Below are positions 24,714 through 36,192 of a stretch of 64,000 nt of DNA, in pieces. Source of the DNA: Actinomycetes bacterium (GTDB lineage Bacteria > Actinomycetota > Actinomycetes > Actinomycetales > Microbacteriaceae); the NCBI GenBank assembly GCA_029779645.1, contig JAKPAC010000010.1, forward strand, positions 242,822-306,821, read 5' to 3'. The translations under genes and the position numbers were made by a program. The number at the start of each line of letters is the position of its first letter. Position 1 is the first letter of the stretch. Below the pieces are notes generated by a model that worked only from the letters and a program-made list of their open reading frames with translations, was not told the origin of the DNA and ran no database searches.

Positions 24714-26401
24714 CGCCCCTCCCCCCTCGATTCCGGCTGGTTCAGCTCGACCAGCGTCGACACGTCGATCGGCGCGGTGCTCTCCAGCAGCGCGGCGATG
24801 TCGTCGGCGGATGCGCTCGGCTCGAGCGCAATCGGGGATTCCGGCTCCACGATCCCGCGCCGGCGGGGCAGGGTCAGCACGAAGTGGGTGCCGCGACCGG
24901 GCTCCGACCAGACGCCGAGGGTGCCGCCGTGCAGGTGGGCGTCGCCGAGCGCGATCGACAGCCCGAGCCCGGTGCCGCCGATCGAGCGCTTTCGAGAGGG
25001 ATCGGCGCGCCAGAACCGGTCGAACACGTGCCCGACGTGCTCGGGCCGCATGCCCATGCCGAAGTCGCGCACGCCGACCGCGACGGCCTCGCGATTGCTA
25101 TCGATCGTGACCACGATCGGCCGGCCCTCGCCGTGCTCGATGGCGTTGCCGATCAGGTTTCGCACGATCCGTCGCACCCGGCGCGGATCCATCAGGCTGG
25201 GGGTGTGTCCGCCCGGCGAGAGCACGCGCACGAGCGAGCCGTGCTGCTCGGCCAGCTGGTGCATCGAGGCCACGACGTCCTCCGTGAGCTGGGTCAGGCT
25301 CTTCAGCTCCCACTCCAGCTGCACCGATCCGGCGTCGTAGCGGCTGATCTCGAGCAGATCGGTCAGCAGCAGCTCGAAGCGCTCGACCTGGGCGTGGAGC
25401 AGCTCGGCGGCGCGACCGGTCGCCGGGTCGAAGCCCGCCCGCTGGTCGTTGATCATCTCGGATGCGAGGCGGATCGTCGTCAGCGGGGTGCGCAGCTCGT
25501 GCGAGACGTCCGAGACGAACCGCTGCTGCACGAGCGAGAGCTCCGCGAGCTTGTGAATCTGACCCTGAATGCTGTCGGCCATCGCGTTGAACGAGCGGCC
25601 GAGCGTCGCCAGCTCGTCCTCGCCGCGCACGGGCAGCCGCACCTCGAGCTCGCCCGCCGCAAGGCGCGCGCTGGTGTCGGCCGCCTCGCCGATGGGGATC
25701 GTGATCGAACGCAGCACGAACCACGAGATCGCGCCGATCAGCGCGATCAGCGCGAGCCCCGCAAGCCAGAGCGTGCGCTGCACGAAGCCGAGGGTCTCGT
25801 CTGCCCCCGTGAGGTCGTAGCCGAGGTACAGCTCGTATGCGCCGGCTCCGCTGGGCAGCTGCAGCTGCTGGCCGACCACGATGCCGGGCACCGTCGAGCC
25901 GCCGGCCGCGGGCAGCGCGACCGACTGCCACCACTGCCCGTTCGCCCCCGCCTCGACGGCCTCGCGCAGCTGCGCCGACACGTGCTCGCTCGTGAGCCCG
26001 GTCGTGAACGGCTGCGGCGCCAGCCCGGAGATCGGCTGCCCCGGCACGCGGAAGACCGCCATGAGCTCGGTCGAGGACTGCCGCACGATCGAGCCGCGCA
26101 CCGAGGTGAGCAGCTGCTGCGTCTCGATCCGGTCGGTGACCTCCGCGGCGTCGAGCGAGGCCTGCGCGGCGGTCGTGGCGCGGCGGGCGTCGGCGAGCAC
26201 CTGGTTGAGGCGCGATTGGAACAGATCGCTCTGGATCGCGACCGCCATGACCAGGCAGGCGACGAGGATCGCACCGGCGGTCAGCGTCAGGGTGAGCACC
26301 ATCGTCCGAAAGCGCAGCGAGCGCCGCCACGCGGCGCGGAGCGCCCCCGGCCAGGTGCGAACATCCGACCAGTCGATCGGAACGACGCTGCGCGCGATCA
26401 T
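24710..26401 (-). CDS. mtrB: Sensor histidine kinase MtrB
   Basis: The ATG at 26401 (MIARSVVPIDWSDVRTWPG), 5 nt after the mtrA stop, gives 563 aa; the track ORF begins further out. A first membrane helix (TLTLTAGAILVACLVMAVAI) and a second (LAGLALIALIGAISWFVL) bracket an extracellular domain of about 150 residues. HAMP, then the H-box FVSDVSHELRTPLTTIRLA near residue 300, and the N/G boxes NLIGNAIEHGEG and GTGLGLSIA follow. It phosphorylates MtrA to control cell-wall hydrolases and division. Confidence 0.96.
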   Translation of the reverse strand: MIARSVVPIDWSDVRTWPGALRAAWRRSLRFRTMVLTLTLTAGAILVACLVMAVAIQSDLFQSRLNQVLADARRATTAAQASLDAAEVTDRIETQQLLTSVRGSIVRQSSTELMAVFRVPGQPISGLAPQPFTTGLTSEHVSAQLREAVEAGANGQWWQSVALPAAGGSTVPGIVVGQQLQLPSGAGAYELYLGYDLTGADETLGFVQRTLWLAGLALIALIGAISWFVLRSITIPIGEAADTSARLAAGELEVRLPVRGEDELATLGRSFNAMADSIQGQIHKLAELSLVQQRFVSDVSHELRTPLTTIRLASEMINDQRAGFDPATGRAAELLHAQVERFELLLTDLLEISRYDAGSVQLEWELKSLTQLTEDVVASMHQLAEQHGSLVRVLSPGGHTPSLMDPRRVRRIVRNLIGNAIEHGEGRPIVVTIDSNREAVAVGVRDFGMGMRPEHVGHVFDRFWRADPSRKRSIGGTGLGLSIALGDAHLHGGTLGVWSEPGRGTHFVLTLPRRRGIVEPESPIALEPSASADDIAALLESTAPIDVSTLVELNQPESRGEGR

Positions 26402-26406
26402 CGGCC

Positions 26407-27087
26407 CTAGGTGACGGCGCCGGCGCGATAGCCGACGCCGCGCACCGTGGTGACGATTCTGGGGTTGTCCGGGTCGCGCTCGACCTTGGCGCGCAGGCGC
26501 TGCACGTGCACGTTCACGAGGCGGGTGTCGGCCTTGTAGTGGTAGCCCCACACCTGCTCGAGCAGCTCCTCGCGCGAGAACACCTGCTGCGGCTTCGAGG
26601 CGAGCGCGACGAGCAGCTCGAACTCGAGCGGCGTGAGCGCGATGACCTCGTCGCCACGGCGCACCTCGTGGCCGGCGATGTCGACCACCAGGTCGCCGAT
26701 GCGCTGCACGGTGTGCTCGGGGATGACCGCCGGCCGCATCCGCGTGCGGATGCGCGCGACGAGCTCCTTCGGATTGAACGGCTTGACGATGTAATCGTCG
26801 GCGCCCGACTCGAGGCCGCGCACCACGTCTGCCGTGTCGGTGCGGGCCGTGAGCATGATGATCGGCACCCCGGACTCGGCGCGGATGCGCTTGCAGATCT
26901 CGATCCCATCGAGGCCGGGCAGCATCAGGTCGAGCAGGATCAGGCCGGGGCGCACGGTGCGAAACGCCTCGAGCGCCTCGGCGCCGTCGGCGCAGAACGA
27001 GGGCTCGAACCCTTCCGTGCGCAGAACGATGCCGATCATCTCGGCAAGGGCGGTGTCGTCATCGACTACCAGGATGCGTGCGCTCAT
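26407..27087 (-). CDS. mtrA: Two-component response regulator MtrA
   Basis: The ATG at 27087 (MSARILVVDDDTALAEMIG) gives 226 aa, the normal MtrA length; the track ORF to 27246 is an upstream extension. The receiver domain has DDD near residue 11, the phosphoacceptor in LILLDLMLPGLDG near residue 53, and the conserved lysine in IVKPFNPKEL. The C-terminal OmpR-type winged helix contains VWGYHYKADTRLVNVHVQRLR. MtrA is essential or near-essential in many actinobacteria. Confidence 0.97.
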   Translation of the reverse strand: MSARILVVDDDTALAEMIGIVLRTEGFEPSFCADGAEALEAFRTVRPGLILLDLMLPGLDGIEICKRIRAESGVPIIMLTARTDTADVVRGLESGADDYIVKPFNPKELVARIRTRMRPAVIPEHTVQRIGDLVVDIAGHEVRRGDEVIALTPLEFELLVALASKPQQVFSREELLEQVWGYHYKADTRLVNVHVQRLRAKVERDPDNPRIVTTVRGVGYRAGAVT

Positions 27088-27332
27088 CGACCGTGCGGTG
27101 TCTTTCTCTGTGGGCTGGTCTGTGGCTGCCTCTGGCGTTCGGGCCGCCTGCCAGACCGGTACCCACACGATAGTCGAACCACCTGCGCGTCCGCCCGAAT
27201 GACCCGGGTGCCGCGGCGCGGGCACCCGCTGTGACACGATAGACACGGCGGCGGGCAGGGCTCGCCCCGCCCCGCGTGCAGCGGAGCATCCCGTGCGAGT
27301 GCGCGCGGGGCGCAGGATTGGATGGAGTGTCA
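27088..27332. promoter_or_regulatory. Divergent mtrA / GPDP-membrane-protein intergenic region
   Basis: This 245-bp spacer holds TATCGT on the minus strand (27172-27167), a TANNNT -10 candidate for mtrA with an 80-nt leader. ACGATAGACA (27237-27246) is a candidate plus-strand -10 region. No clear -35 boxes, riboswitch or terminator is visible. Confidence 0.35.
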
Positions 27333-28595
27333 GTGAGCGCCAACGCGATGTGGACGCCGGCTTCCCGCCCCGGGATCATCCCCCTGCATCCGCTGGGCTT
27401 CGGCACCGTGCTCGGCCGCTCGTTCGCGGCCCTGCGACACAACCCCGCGGTGCTGCTCGGCTTCGCGCTCGGCGTGCAGTTCGTGGCGTCGTTCATCGTG
27501 CTGCTCGGCACCGGCGCCGTCGGTCTGCTCACCTTCCGACGACTCGAGACGCTGCAGTTCGCGAGCGACGACTGGGTCACGATCTTCCTCGGCTCGACGG
27601 TCGTGACCGCGGCGGTCGGGCTGCTCCTCGGGCTCGTGGCCGGTGCGTTCCAGGTGCTCGTGCAGGGGGTCGTCGTCAGCGAGGTGGCCAGCGCCGCGCT
27701 CGCCGAGAAGCACACCCTGCGCGTGCTGTGGGCGCGGGTGCGTCCGGTCGCGTGGCGGCTGATCGGCTACACGACCATGGTGGTCGTCGCGGTGATCCTG
27801 CTGCTTGCGCTCGTGACCACGCTCCTCGTGCTGCTCGGCACGGCGATCCCGGCGCTCGCCATCGGGCTCGGCATCGTCGTCGTGCTCGGCAGCATCCCGC
27901 TGAGCCTCTGGCTCTCGACCAAGCTGCTGCTCGTCACCTCGGTGCTCGTGATGGAGCACACCACCATCCGCGGCGCGATCGTGCGCTCGTGGCAGCTCAC
28001 CCGCACGCGCTTCTGGCCGATCCTCGGGATCGTCGTGATCATCGCGGTCATCATGGGCACCATCACCCAGCTCGTGAGCATGCCCTTCTCGCTGCTCGGC
28101 AGCGGGCTGGGCGCGATCATCGCGCCGACCGGCGACCCCGACAGCGGGCTCGTGCTGACGCTGCTCGTGACCGGGCTGCTCACCCAGGCCGTCACGCTGC
28201 TCGTGTCGTGCGTCTCGGTCGTCGTCTCGAGCACCGCGGCCGCGATCATCTACATCGACTGCCGCATGCGCCACGAGGGCCTCGACATCGATCTGCTCGG
28301 CTACCTCGAGCGGCGCGACGGCGCCGCCTTCGCCGGCACCTCGGTCGCCCTCGCCGATCCCTACGTCCCGCACCCCGATCGCCCGCACCCGCCCCGCCCC
28401 GCCTCCGTCGAGCCGTGGCTGCTACCGCCGGGCGCCGCACCGTACCCGCTGCTGGGGCAGCCGCTGCCGGGTGCACCCGGGCCGGTGCATCCCCCGCAGA
28501 GCGCTCCCCAGCAGACTCCCCCGCACGGCGCCCCGGCGTTCCCGCCGGCGCCGCCCGCCGACCGCGTCGCCGATCCCGAGTCGCCGTGGGTCTGA
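27333..28595 (+). CDS. Glycerophosphodiester phosphodiesterase membrane-domain-like protein
   Basis: Start taken as GTG 27333 (MSANAMWTPASRPGIIPLHP), with GGAG 5 nt upstream, giving 420 aa. GIIPLHPLGFGTVLGRSFAALRHNP is the signature entry segment of the GPDPase membrane domain family. Six or more hydrophobic helices follow, among them VVVAVILLLALVTTLLVLL. The last 80 residues are a Pro-rich cytoplasmic tail ([15 protein letters not shown]). There is no catalytic phosphodiesterase domain. It opens a plus-strand operon with DUF4129, DUF4350, MoxR and DUF58 genes. Confidence 0.78.
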   Translation: MSANAMWTPASRPGIIPLHPLGFGTVLGRSFAALRHNPAVLLGFALGVQFVASFIVLLGTGAVGLLTFRRLETLQFASDDWVTIFLGSTVVTAAVGLLLGLVAGAFQVLVQGVVVSEVASAALAEKHTLRVLWARVRPVAWRLIGYTTMVVVAVILLLALVTTLLVLLGTAIPALAIGLGIVVVLGSIPLSLWLSTKLLLVTSVLVMEHTTIRGAIVRSWQLTRTRFWPILGIVVIIAVIMGTITQLVSMPFSLLGSGLGAIIAPTGDPDSGLVLTLLVTGLLTQAVTLLVSCVSVVVSSTAAAIIYIDCRMRHEGLDIDLLGYLERRDGAAFAGTSVALADPYVPHPDRPHPPRPASVEPWLLPPGAAPYPLLGQPLPGAPGPVHPPQSAPQQTPPHGAPAFPPAPPADRVADPESPWV

Positions 28596-29296
28596 CCGAC
28601 GCGGCGACGCGCGTCGTCGCCCTCGCGCGCCACGGCGCGGATGCCCCGGCCCCCGACCGCGACGAGGCCCGCGAGCTGCTCGAGCGCGAGCTCGAGCACG
28701 CCGAGTACCGCGAGGCCGAGCCCGCCTGGTTCGACGTCGCGGGCCAAGCCATCGTCGACTTCTTCGAGCGGCTGCTGAACCCCGAGGGCTCGGGAGGCTT
28801 CGGCGCGGGCGCCCTCATCGTGGTCGCGGTCATCGTGGTCGCGCTCATCGTCATCGCATTGCTCATCTGGGGTCGTCCTCGCGCGGTGACCCGCGGCGCC
28901 CACGCCAGCGCCGAGCTGTTCGGTGACGCCGAGCAGCGCTCGGCCCGCGAGCTCCGCCGCGCCGCCGACGCCGCCGCGCGCGCGCAGCGGTTCGACGAGG
29001 CGATCGTGCTGCGCATCCGCGCCATGGCTCGGGGGCTCGCCGAGCGCGGCATCGTCATGCTGCCCCCGGGTGCGACCGTGCACGCCTTCGCCCGGCGCAC
29101 CGCGCTCATCTTCCCCGCGCACACGGCGACGCTGGATGCCGCCGCCGACGCCTTCGACGAGGTCCGCTATCTGCGCGGCACGGGCAGCCCGGCCGCGTAC
29201 GAGCTGGTGCGCGAGCTCGATGCCGCGCTCGTCGACGCGCATCCCGCCGAGCTTCCCGAGCTCGAGAGCCCGCCGACCGCGGGGGCGCGACGATGA
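28586..29296 (+). CDS. DUF4129 domain-containing membrane protein
   Basis: Starts at GTG 28586 (MGLTDAATRVVALARHGADA), overlapping the previous gene by 10 nt, and is 236 aa. One strong membrane helix (ALIVVAVIVVALIVIALLIWG, about residues 72-92) separates a short N-terminus from the cytoplasmic DUF4129 domain (RFDEAIVLRIRAMARGLAERG, AFARRTALIFPAH, FDEVRYLRGTGS). DUF4129 domains often occur fused to transglutaminase proteins beside MoxR/DUF58; here it stands alone. Confidence 0.85.
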   Translation: MGLTDAATRVVALARHGADAPAPDRDEARELLERELEHAEYREAEPAWFDVAGQAIVDFFERLLNPEGSGGFGAGALIVVAVIVVALIVIALLIWGRPRAVTRGAHASAELFGDAEQRSARELRRAADAAARAQRFDEAIVLRIRAMARGLAERGIVMLPPGATVHAFARRTALIFPAHTATLDAAADAFDEVRYLRGTGSPAAYELVRELDAALVDAHPAELPELESPPTAGARR

Positions 29297-30567
29297 GGCT
29301 CGAGCCCGCGGGGGCGACGACGACCACCCCGGCGGGCGCGCCTCGGGGCGGCGACACCTCGGCGAGCGGCGCCATGCCGCCCGCCTCGCCGGGCCCGGCA
29401 CGCCGCCGGCGCATCGCCGGCTGGTCGGCCATCGTCGTCGCCCTGCTGCTGCTGGCGTCGATCGGCGTGCTCGTGCAGCAGGCGATGCGCCCGCCCGAGA
29501 CGGGCGTGCTCGACCCGCAGGGCGTCGGCCCGTCGGGCGCGCAGGCGCTCGCGCGCGTGCTCGAGGCCGAAGGCACCCCCATCGTGATCGTGCGCGACCG
29601 CGCCGCCGCGCTGCGCGAGCTGGGCCGGGGCGATGCCACCCTCGTGCTCGGCGACACCGCGTCGCTCAGCGATGCGACGCTCCTCGACGTGGTCGCGGCG
29701 GCGTCCGAGGCGGTGCTGCTCCAGGTGCGCAGCCGGCTGCCCGAGATGCTGATCGATGGCGCCTCCGCCGCCCGGTTCCACGCAGGCGACGCCGTCCCCG
29801 CCCGCTGCGAGCTCCCGGCACCCCGCGCGGCGGGACCGGTGATCCCGGGCCGGATGATCGAGCTTTCTGCGGCGGCCGAGGCCGCCGGCGCGATCGGCTG
29901 CTACCCGAATGAGGGCGCGTTCGGCCTTGTGCGCGCGCGGTCCGTCGTCGACACCCCCGTGACCCTGATCGACGCGGGCGCGCTCTTCAGCAACGCGCAC
30001 ATCGTCGAGGAGGGCAACGCCGCCCTCGCGCTCGGCCTGCTCCGCCCCGCCGCCGGCGCCCCCCCCCTCGTCTGGTACGTGCCCGCGCTCGCCGACGCCG
30101 ACGCCGGGGCCGAGCCCCCGACACTCGGCGAGCTCACCCCGGACTGGGTCACGCCCGCGATCGTGCTGCTGCTGTGCGCGGGCATCGTCGCCGCGATCTG
30201 GCGGGGCCGCCGCTTCGGTCCGCTGGTCGCCGAGCGCCTGCCCGTTACCGTGCGCGCCGCCGAGACCACGGAGGGGCGCGCCCGCCTCTATGCCCGCGGC
30301 CGTGACGCCGTGCACGCCGCCGATCAGCTGCGCATCGGCGCGCTCGAGCGGCTCGCGCGGGCGCTCGGGCTCGGACCCGCCGCGGCGGCACCAGAGATCG
30401 CCGACGCCGCCGCCGCGCAGATCGGGGCCGATCCGCGCGCGATCCGCGCGATCCTGCTCACCGAGCTCCCCGCCTCCGACGCCCAGCTCGTCGCCCTCAG
30501 CGACCGCCTCATCGACCTTGAAACCGCGGTGCGCCGCGCCACCCGACCGGAAGGGACCCAGCCATGA
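29293..30567 (+). CDS. DUF4350 domain-containing membrane protein
   Basis: 424 aa, start MRLEPAGATTTTPAGAPRGG, overlapping DUF4129 as ATGA. A disordered N-terminus, a membrane helix (AGWSAIVVALLLLASIGVLV), then the DUF4350 core DPQGVGPSGAQALARVLEAEG and a second membrane helix (WVTPAIVLLLCAGIVAAIWRGRRFGPL) are visible. The C-terminal cytoplasmic part is Ala-rich. The extracellular region probably adopts a glutamine-amidotransferase-like fold without catalytic residues, as in the family; the role in the MoxR cassette is unknown. Confidence 0.82.
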   Translation: MRLEPAGATTTTPAGAPRGGDTSASGAMPPASPGPARRRRIAGWSAIVVALLLLASIGVLVQQAMRPPETGVLDPQGVGPSGAQALARVLEAEGTPIVIVRDRAAALRELGRGDATLVLGDTASLSDATLLDVVAAASEAVLLQVRSRLPEMLIDGASAARFHAGDAVPARCELPAPRAAGPVIPGRMIELSAAAEAAGAIGCYPNEGAFGLVRARSVVDTPVTLIDAGALFSNAHIVEEGNAALALGLLRPAAGAPPLVWYVPALADADAGAEPPTLGELTPDWVTPAIVLLLCAGIVAAIWRGRRFGPLVAERLPVTVRAAETTEGRARLYARGRDAVHAADQLRIGALERLARALGLGPAAAAPEIADAAAAQIGADPRAIRAILLTELPASDAQLVALSDRLIDLETAVRRATRPEGTQP

Positions 30568-31571
30568 CCGCAGCCGACGCGGACGCCATGCCCGCCACCG
30601 CCGCCGCTCCCGAGGCCGCACACGAGCCCGCCGCCCTCCGCGACGCGATGCACCGCGTCCGACAGGAGGTCGGCAAGGCCGTCGTCGGGCAGGACGGCGC
30701 GGTCACCGGGCTGCTCATCGCGCTGCTGGCCGGCGGGCACGTGCTGGTGGAGGGTGTGCCCGGTGTCGCCAAGACGCTGCTCGTGCGCTCGCTCAGCCGG
30801 GCCCTCGGCCTCGACACGAAGCGCATCCAGTTCACCCCCGACCTGATGCCGGGCGACGTCTCGGGCTCGCTGATCTACGACGCCCGCACCGGCGAGTTCG
30901 AGTTTCGCGAGGGCCCCGTGTTCACGAACATCGTGCTGGCCGACGAGATCAACCGCACGCCCCCGAAGACCCAGGCCGCTCTGCTCGAGGCCATGGAGGA
31001 GCACCAGGTCTCGACCGATGGCGTCACCCGACCGCTCCCGGACCCCTTCCTCGTCGCGGCGACCCAGAACCCGATCGAGCACGAGGGCACGTACTCGCTG
31101 CCCGAGGCGCAGCTCGACCGGTTTCTCCTCAAGCTCATCATCGACGTTCCCACCCGCGACGCCGAGCTGGACGTGCTGCGCCGGCACGCCGCCGGCTTCG
31201 ACCCCCGCGCGCTCGCGGGCGTGGAGGCCGTGGTGAGCGCCGACGAGATCCGGGCGGCGCGGCGGGCCGTGGCATCCGTCGCCGTCTCTGACGAGCTGCT
31301 GGCCTACGTCGTCGACCTCGCGCGTGCCACCCGCGAGAGCCCGTCGGTGCTGCTGGGGGTGAGCCCTCGCGCGTCGACCGGACTGCTCGCCGCCGCGAAG
31401 GCCTGGGCGTGGCTCAGCGGCTACTCGGCGATCACCCCGGACCACGTGCAGACCATGGTGGTGCCGGCCTGGCGCCACCGCGTGCGCCTGCGCACCGAGG
31501 CGGAGCTCGAGGGCGTCTCGGTCGACGCCGTGCTCGGCTCGGTGCTGCAGCAGACCCGGGTGCCGCTCTAG
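30564..31571 (+). CDS. MoxR-family AAA+ ATPase
   Basis: 335 aa, start MTAADADAMPATAAAPEA, overlapping DUF4350 as ATGA. Walker A is GVPGVAKTLLVRSL, Walker B IVLADEINRTPPKTQAALLEAMEE, and sensor-1 AATQNPIEHEGTY, all hallmarks of MoxR ATPases. The C-terminal lid (GVSPRASTGLLAAAKAWAWL) is complete. MoxR proteins act as chaperone-like ATPases paired with DUF58 or VWA partners; the DUF58 gene starts 2 nt downstream. Confidence 0.95.
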   Translation: MTAADADAMPATAAAPEAAHEPAALRDAMHRVRQEVGKAVVGQDGAVTGLLIALLAGGHVLVEGVPGVAKTLLVRSLSRALGLDTKRIQFTPDLMPGDVSGSLIYDARTGEFEFREGPVFTNIVLADEINRTPPKTQAALLEAMEEHQVSTDGVTRPLPDPFLVAATQNPIEHEGTYSLPEAQLDRFLLKLIIDVPTRDAELDVLRRHAAGFDPRALAGVEAVVSADEIRAARRAVASVAVSDELLAYVVDLARATRESPSVLLGVSPRASTGLLAAAKAWAWLSGYSAITPDHVQTMVVPAWRHRVRLRTEAELEGVSVDAVLGSVLQQTRVPL

Positions 31572-31573
31572 CC

Positions 31574-32881
31574 ATGTTCGTGACGGGTCGCTCGGCACTC
31601 CTCGTCGGTCTCGGCGTGGTGCCCCTCGTGCTGCTCGCGGGCGCCGGCTGGCCCGCGTGGCCGGTGGCCCTCGGCTGGCTCGCGCTGTGCGCGGCGCTCG
31701 TGGCGGTGGATGCCGCGGCCGCCGCCGATCCCTCGGCCCTCGCCGTGCAGCGCGTGCTGCCGGGCCGCGCTCGACTCGGCGAGCCCGTGGCGGGCGAGCT
31801 GTGGCTGCACAACCGCGGCGGGCGGCGGATGCGCGGGCTGGTGCGCGATGCGTGGCAGCCCACCGCCGGCGCCCCGCTCGCGCGCGCCGCGATCGACGTG
31901 CCCGGCGGCGAGCGGCGTCTCGTGCGGGTGCCGCTGCTGCCGCGCCGTCGCGGCGAGCTGCGAAGCGGCTTCGTGGTCGTGCGCGCGCTCGGACCGCTCG
32001 GCATCGCGGGGCGCCAGCGTCGCATCGACGCGCCGGGCAGCATCCGCGTGCTCCCCCCGTTCGCCTCGCGCAAGCACCTGCCCTCCCGCCTCGCGCGCCT
32101 GCGCGAGCTCGACGGCAACACCAGCATCCAGGTGCGCGGGCAGGGGACCGAGTTCGACTCCCTCCGCGAGTACGTGCGCGGCGACGACGTGCGCGCGATC
32201 GATTGGCGCGCCACGGCCCGTGCGGGCACCACCATGCTGCGCACCTGGCGCCCCGAGCGCGACCGTCACGTGGTCATCCTCATCGACACGGGGCGCACCA
32301 GCGCCGCCCGCGTGGGCGACGGGGTGCGTCTGGACGCCGCGATGGAGGCCGCCCTGCTGCTCGCCGCCCTCGTGACGCGGGCCGGCGACCACGTGCACCT
32401 GCTGATGTTCGACCGCGCCGTGCGCGCGCGGGTGACCGGCGTCGACGGGGCGGCGCTGCTCCCCTCCCTCGTGGACGCGATGGCCCCCGTCGAGCCGCAG
32501 CTGATCGACACCGACTGGGACGCGGCCTTCGCCCAGGTGCGCGCCCTGACCTCGCGGCCGTCGCTGGTGGTGGTGCTCACCGCGCAGGATGCCGCCGAGT
32601 CGGCCCGCGGCCTGCTCGGCTCGCTGCCCGGCATCGCCCGGCGCGCGCACGTGCTGCTGGGCAGCGCCACCGACACCGCCCTGCGCGACATCGCCGCCGA
32701 GCGCGACAGCGCCGACGAGGTGTATCGCGCGGCCGCCGCCGAGCGCGCGCTGCGCGACGCCGCGCGCCTGGCGGCCGCGGTCGGACGCGCCGGCGCCGAG
32801 GCGGTCACTGGCAGCCCTGAGGACCTCCCCCCGCGGATCGCCGACCGCTACCTGGCGCTGAAGGCCGCCGGGCGGCTCTAA
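31574..32881 (+). CDS. DUF58 domain-containing protein (VWA-like)
   Basis: The ATG at 31574 (MFVTGRSALLVGLGVVPLVLLAGAG) gives 435 aa. Two N-terminal membrane helices are followed by a beta-rich part. The DUF58 signature is FDSLREYVRGDDVRAIDWRATAR, and the VWA-like part starts VVILIDTGRTSAA, in place of the canonical MIDAS DxSxS. Partner of MoxR in many bacteria. It ends the five-gene cassette; the aquaporin gene begins 96 bp later. Confidence 0.92.
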   Translation: MFVTGRSALLVGLGVVPLVLLAGAGWPAWPVALGWLALCAALVAVDAAAAADPSALAVQRVLPGRARLGEPVAGELWLHNRGGRRMRGLVRDAWQPTAGAPLARAAIDVPGGERRLVRVPLLPRRRGELRSGFVVVRALGPLGIAGRQRRIDAPGSIRVLPPFASRKHLPSRLARLRELDGNTSIQVRGQGTEFDSLREYVRGDDVRAIDWRATARAGTTMLRTWRPERDRHVVILIDTGRTSAARVGDGVRLDAAMEAALLLAALVTRAGDHVHLLMFDRAVRARVTGVDGAALLPSLVDAMAPVEPQLIDTDWDAAFAQVRALTSRPSLVVVLTAQDAAESARGLLGSLPGIARRAHVLLGSATDTALRDIAAERDSADEVYRAAAAERALRDAARLAAAVGRAGAEAVTGSPEDLPPRIADRYLALKAAGRL

Positions 32882-32977
32882 GCGCGCCGATCAGGCAATT
32901 CTCAGACACACCGGGGCCGCAGCGTTCCGCCGCGTCCCCCTCGGCGCTACGCTCGCGACGACGAAAGGAGTCCGAAG

Positions 32978-33772
32978 ATGTCGGACAACGCACGCAGCAC
33001 TTCCGGGCCCAGCATGGCGCATCGGCTCATCGCAGAGGCCCTGGGAACCTTCCTCCTCGTGTTCGGCTCGCTCAGCGCCGCGCTGTTCGCCGCCGATTTC
33101 GGCACCGGCGCCAACGGCACCTCGCTCGGCATCGGCTTCGTCGGCGTCGCGCTCGCCTTCGGCCTGACGCTGATGGCCGCCATCTACGCGTGGGGCCCGA
33201 TCTCGGGCGGCCACTTCAACCCCGCCGTCACCTTCGGCCTCGCCGCCTCCGGGCGCTTCGCCTGGAAGGACGTCGGCGGCTACATCGTCGCCCAGATCAT
33301 CGGCGGCGCGATCGGCACCACGCTCATCGTGCTCATCGGCCTGTTCGGCCCGGACGGCTGGCTCACGCGGGCCCGCGACGGCGGCTTCGCCAGCAACGGC
33401 TTCGGCGAGCACTCCCCCGGCGGCTTCGGCCTGGGCGCGGCCATCATCGCCGAGATCCTGTTCACCGCGGTCTTCGTGCTCGTCATCCTGGGCGTCACCC
33501 ACGGCAAGCGCGGCGCGGGGGCGTTCGCTGGCCTCGTGATCGGCCTGACGCTGACGTTCATCCACCTCGCCCTGATCCCGATCACCAACGCGTCGGTGAA
33601 CCCGGCCCGCTCCATCGCCGCGGCGATCTACGGCGGCCCGGACGCGCTTGCCCAGCTCTGGGTCTTCCTCGTGTTCCCCCTCATCGGCGGGCTCCTGGGC
33701 GGCTACGTGCACCGCGGCCTCATCGAGCGCATCCCGGCGCCGACCCAGCAGTCAGAGGCGCGCACCCGCTAG
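32978..33772 (+). CDS. aqpZ: Aquaporin (MIP family channel)
   Basis: 264 aa, start MSDNARSTSGPSMAHRLIAEALG, with AAAGGAG upstream and a TACGCT -10 candidate at 32948-32953. Six membrane helices and both NPA boxes are clear: SGGHFNPAVTFGL and TNASVNPARSIAAA. The residues around the second NPA (NPARS) and a His next to the first point to the water-selective AqpZ type rather than glycerol facilitators. The gene faces katG across a bidirectional terminator, and H2O2 permeation is a possible link. Confidence 0.92.
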   Translation: MSDNARSTSGPSMAHRLIAEALGTFLLVFGSLSAALFAADFGTGANGTSLGIGFVGVALAFGLTLMAAIYAWGPISGGHFNPAVTFGLAASGRFAWKDVGGYIVAQIIGGAIGTTLIVLIGLFGPDGWLTRARDGGFASNGFGEHSPGGFGLGAAIIAEILFTAVFVLVILGVTHGKRGAGAFAGLVIGLTLTFIHLALIPITNASVNPARSIAAAIYGGPDALAQLWVFLVFPLIGGLLGGYVHRGLIERIPAPTQQSEARTR

Positions 33773-33806
33773 GCACACGCACAGCCGCGCACCCGCCGGC
33801 CACACA

Positions 33807-33846
33807 ACAGCAATGGCCCGCCTCATTCGAGGCGGGCCATTGCTGT
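33807..33846. terminator. Bidirectional terminator between aqpZ and katG
   Basis: ACAGCAATGGCCCGCCTC and its exact complement form an 18-bp perfect stem around the loop ATTC. The hairpin sits between the convergent stops of aqpZ (33772) and katG (33855), so it can end both transcripts. Confidence 0.92.
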
Positions 33847-33854
33847 CACTCAGC

Positions 33855-36125
<2,271 letters not shown>

Positions 36126-36192
36126 GTTTCCCTTCCCTGATGCGAGATGTAGAACTGAAAGAACGTGGATGCCGCGATGGGCGCCGCGCAGG

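Noticed and set aside
22431-25340. 969-aa plus-strand ORF opposite SIP, lpqB and mtrB
   Set aside because: Antisense shadow; includes the translated GCTCCC array as SRSRSR, which is not a real coding repeat.
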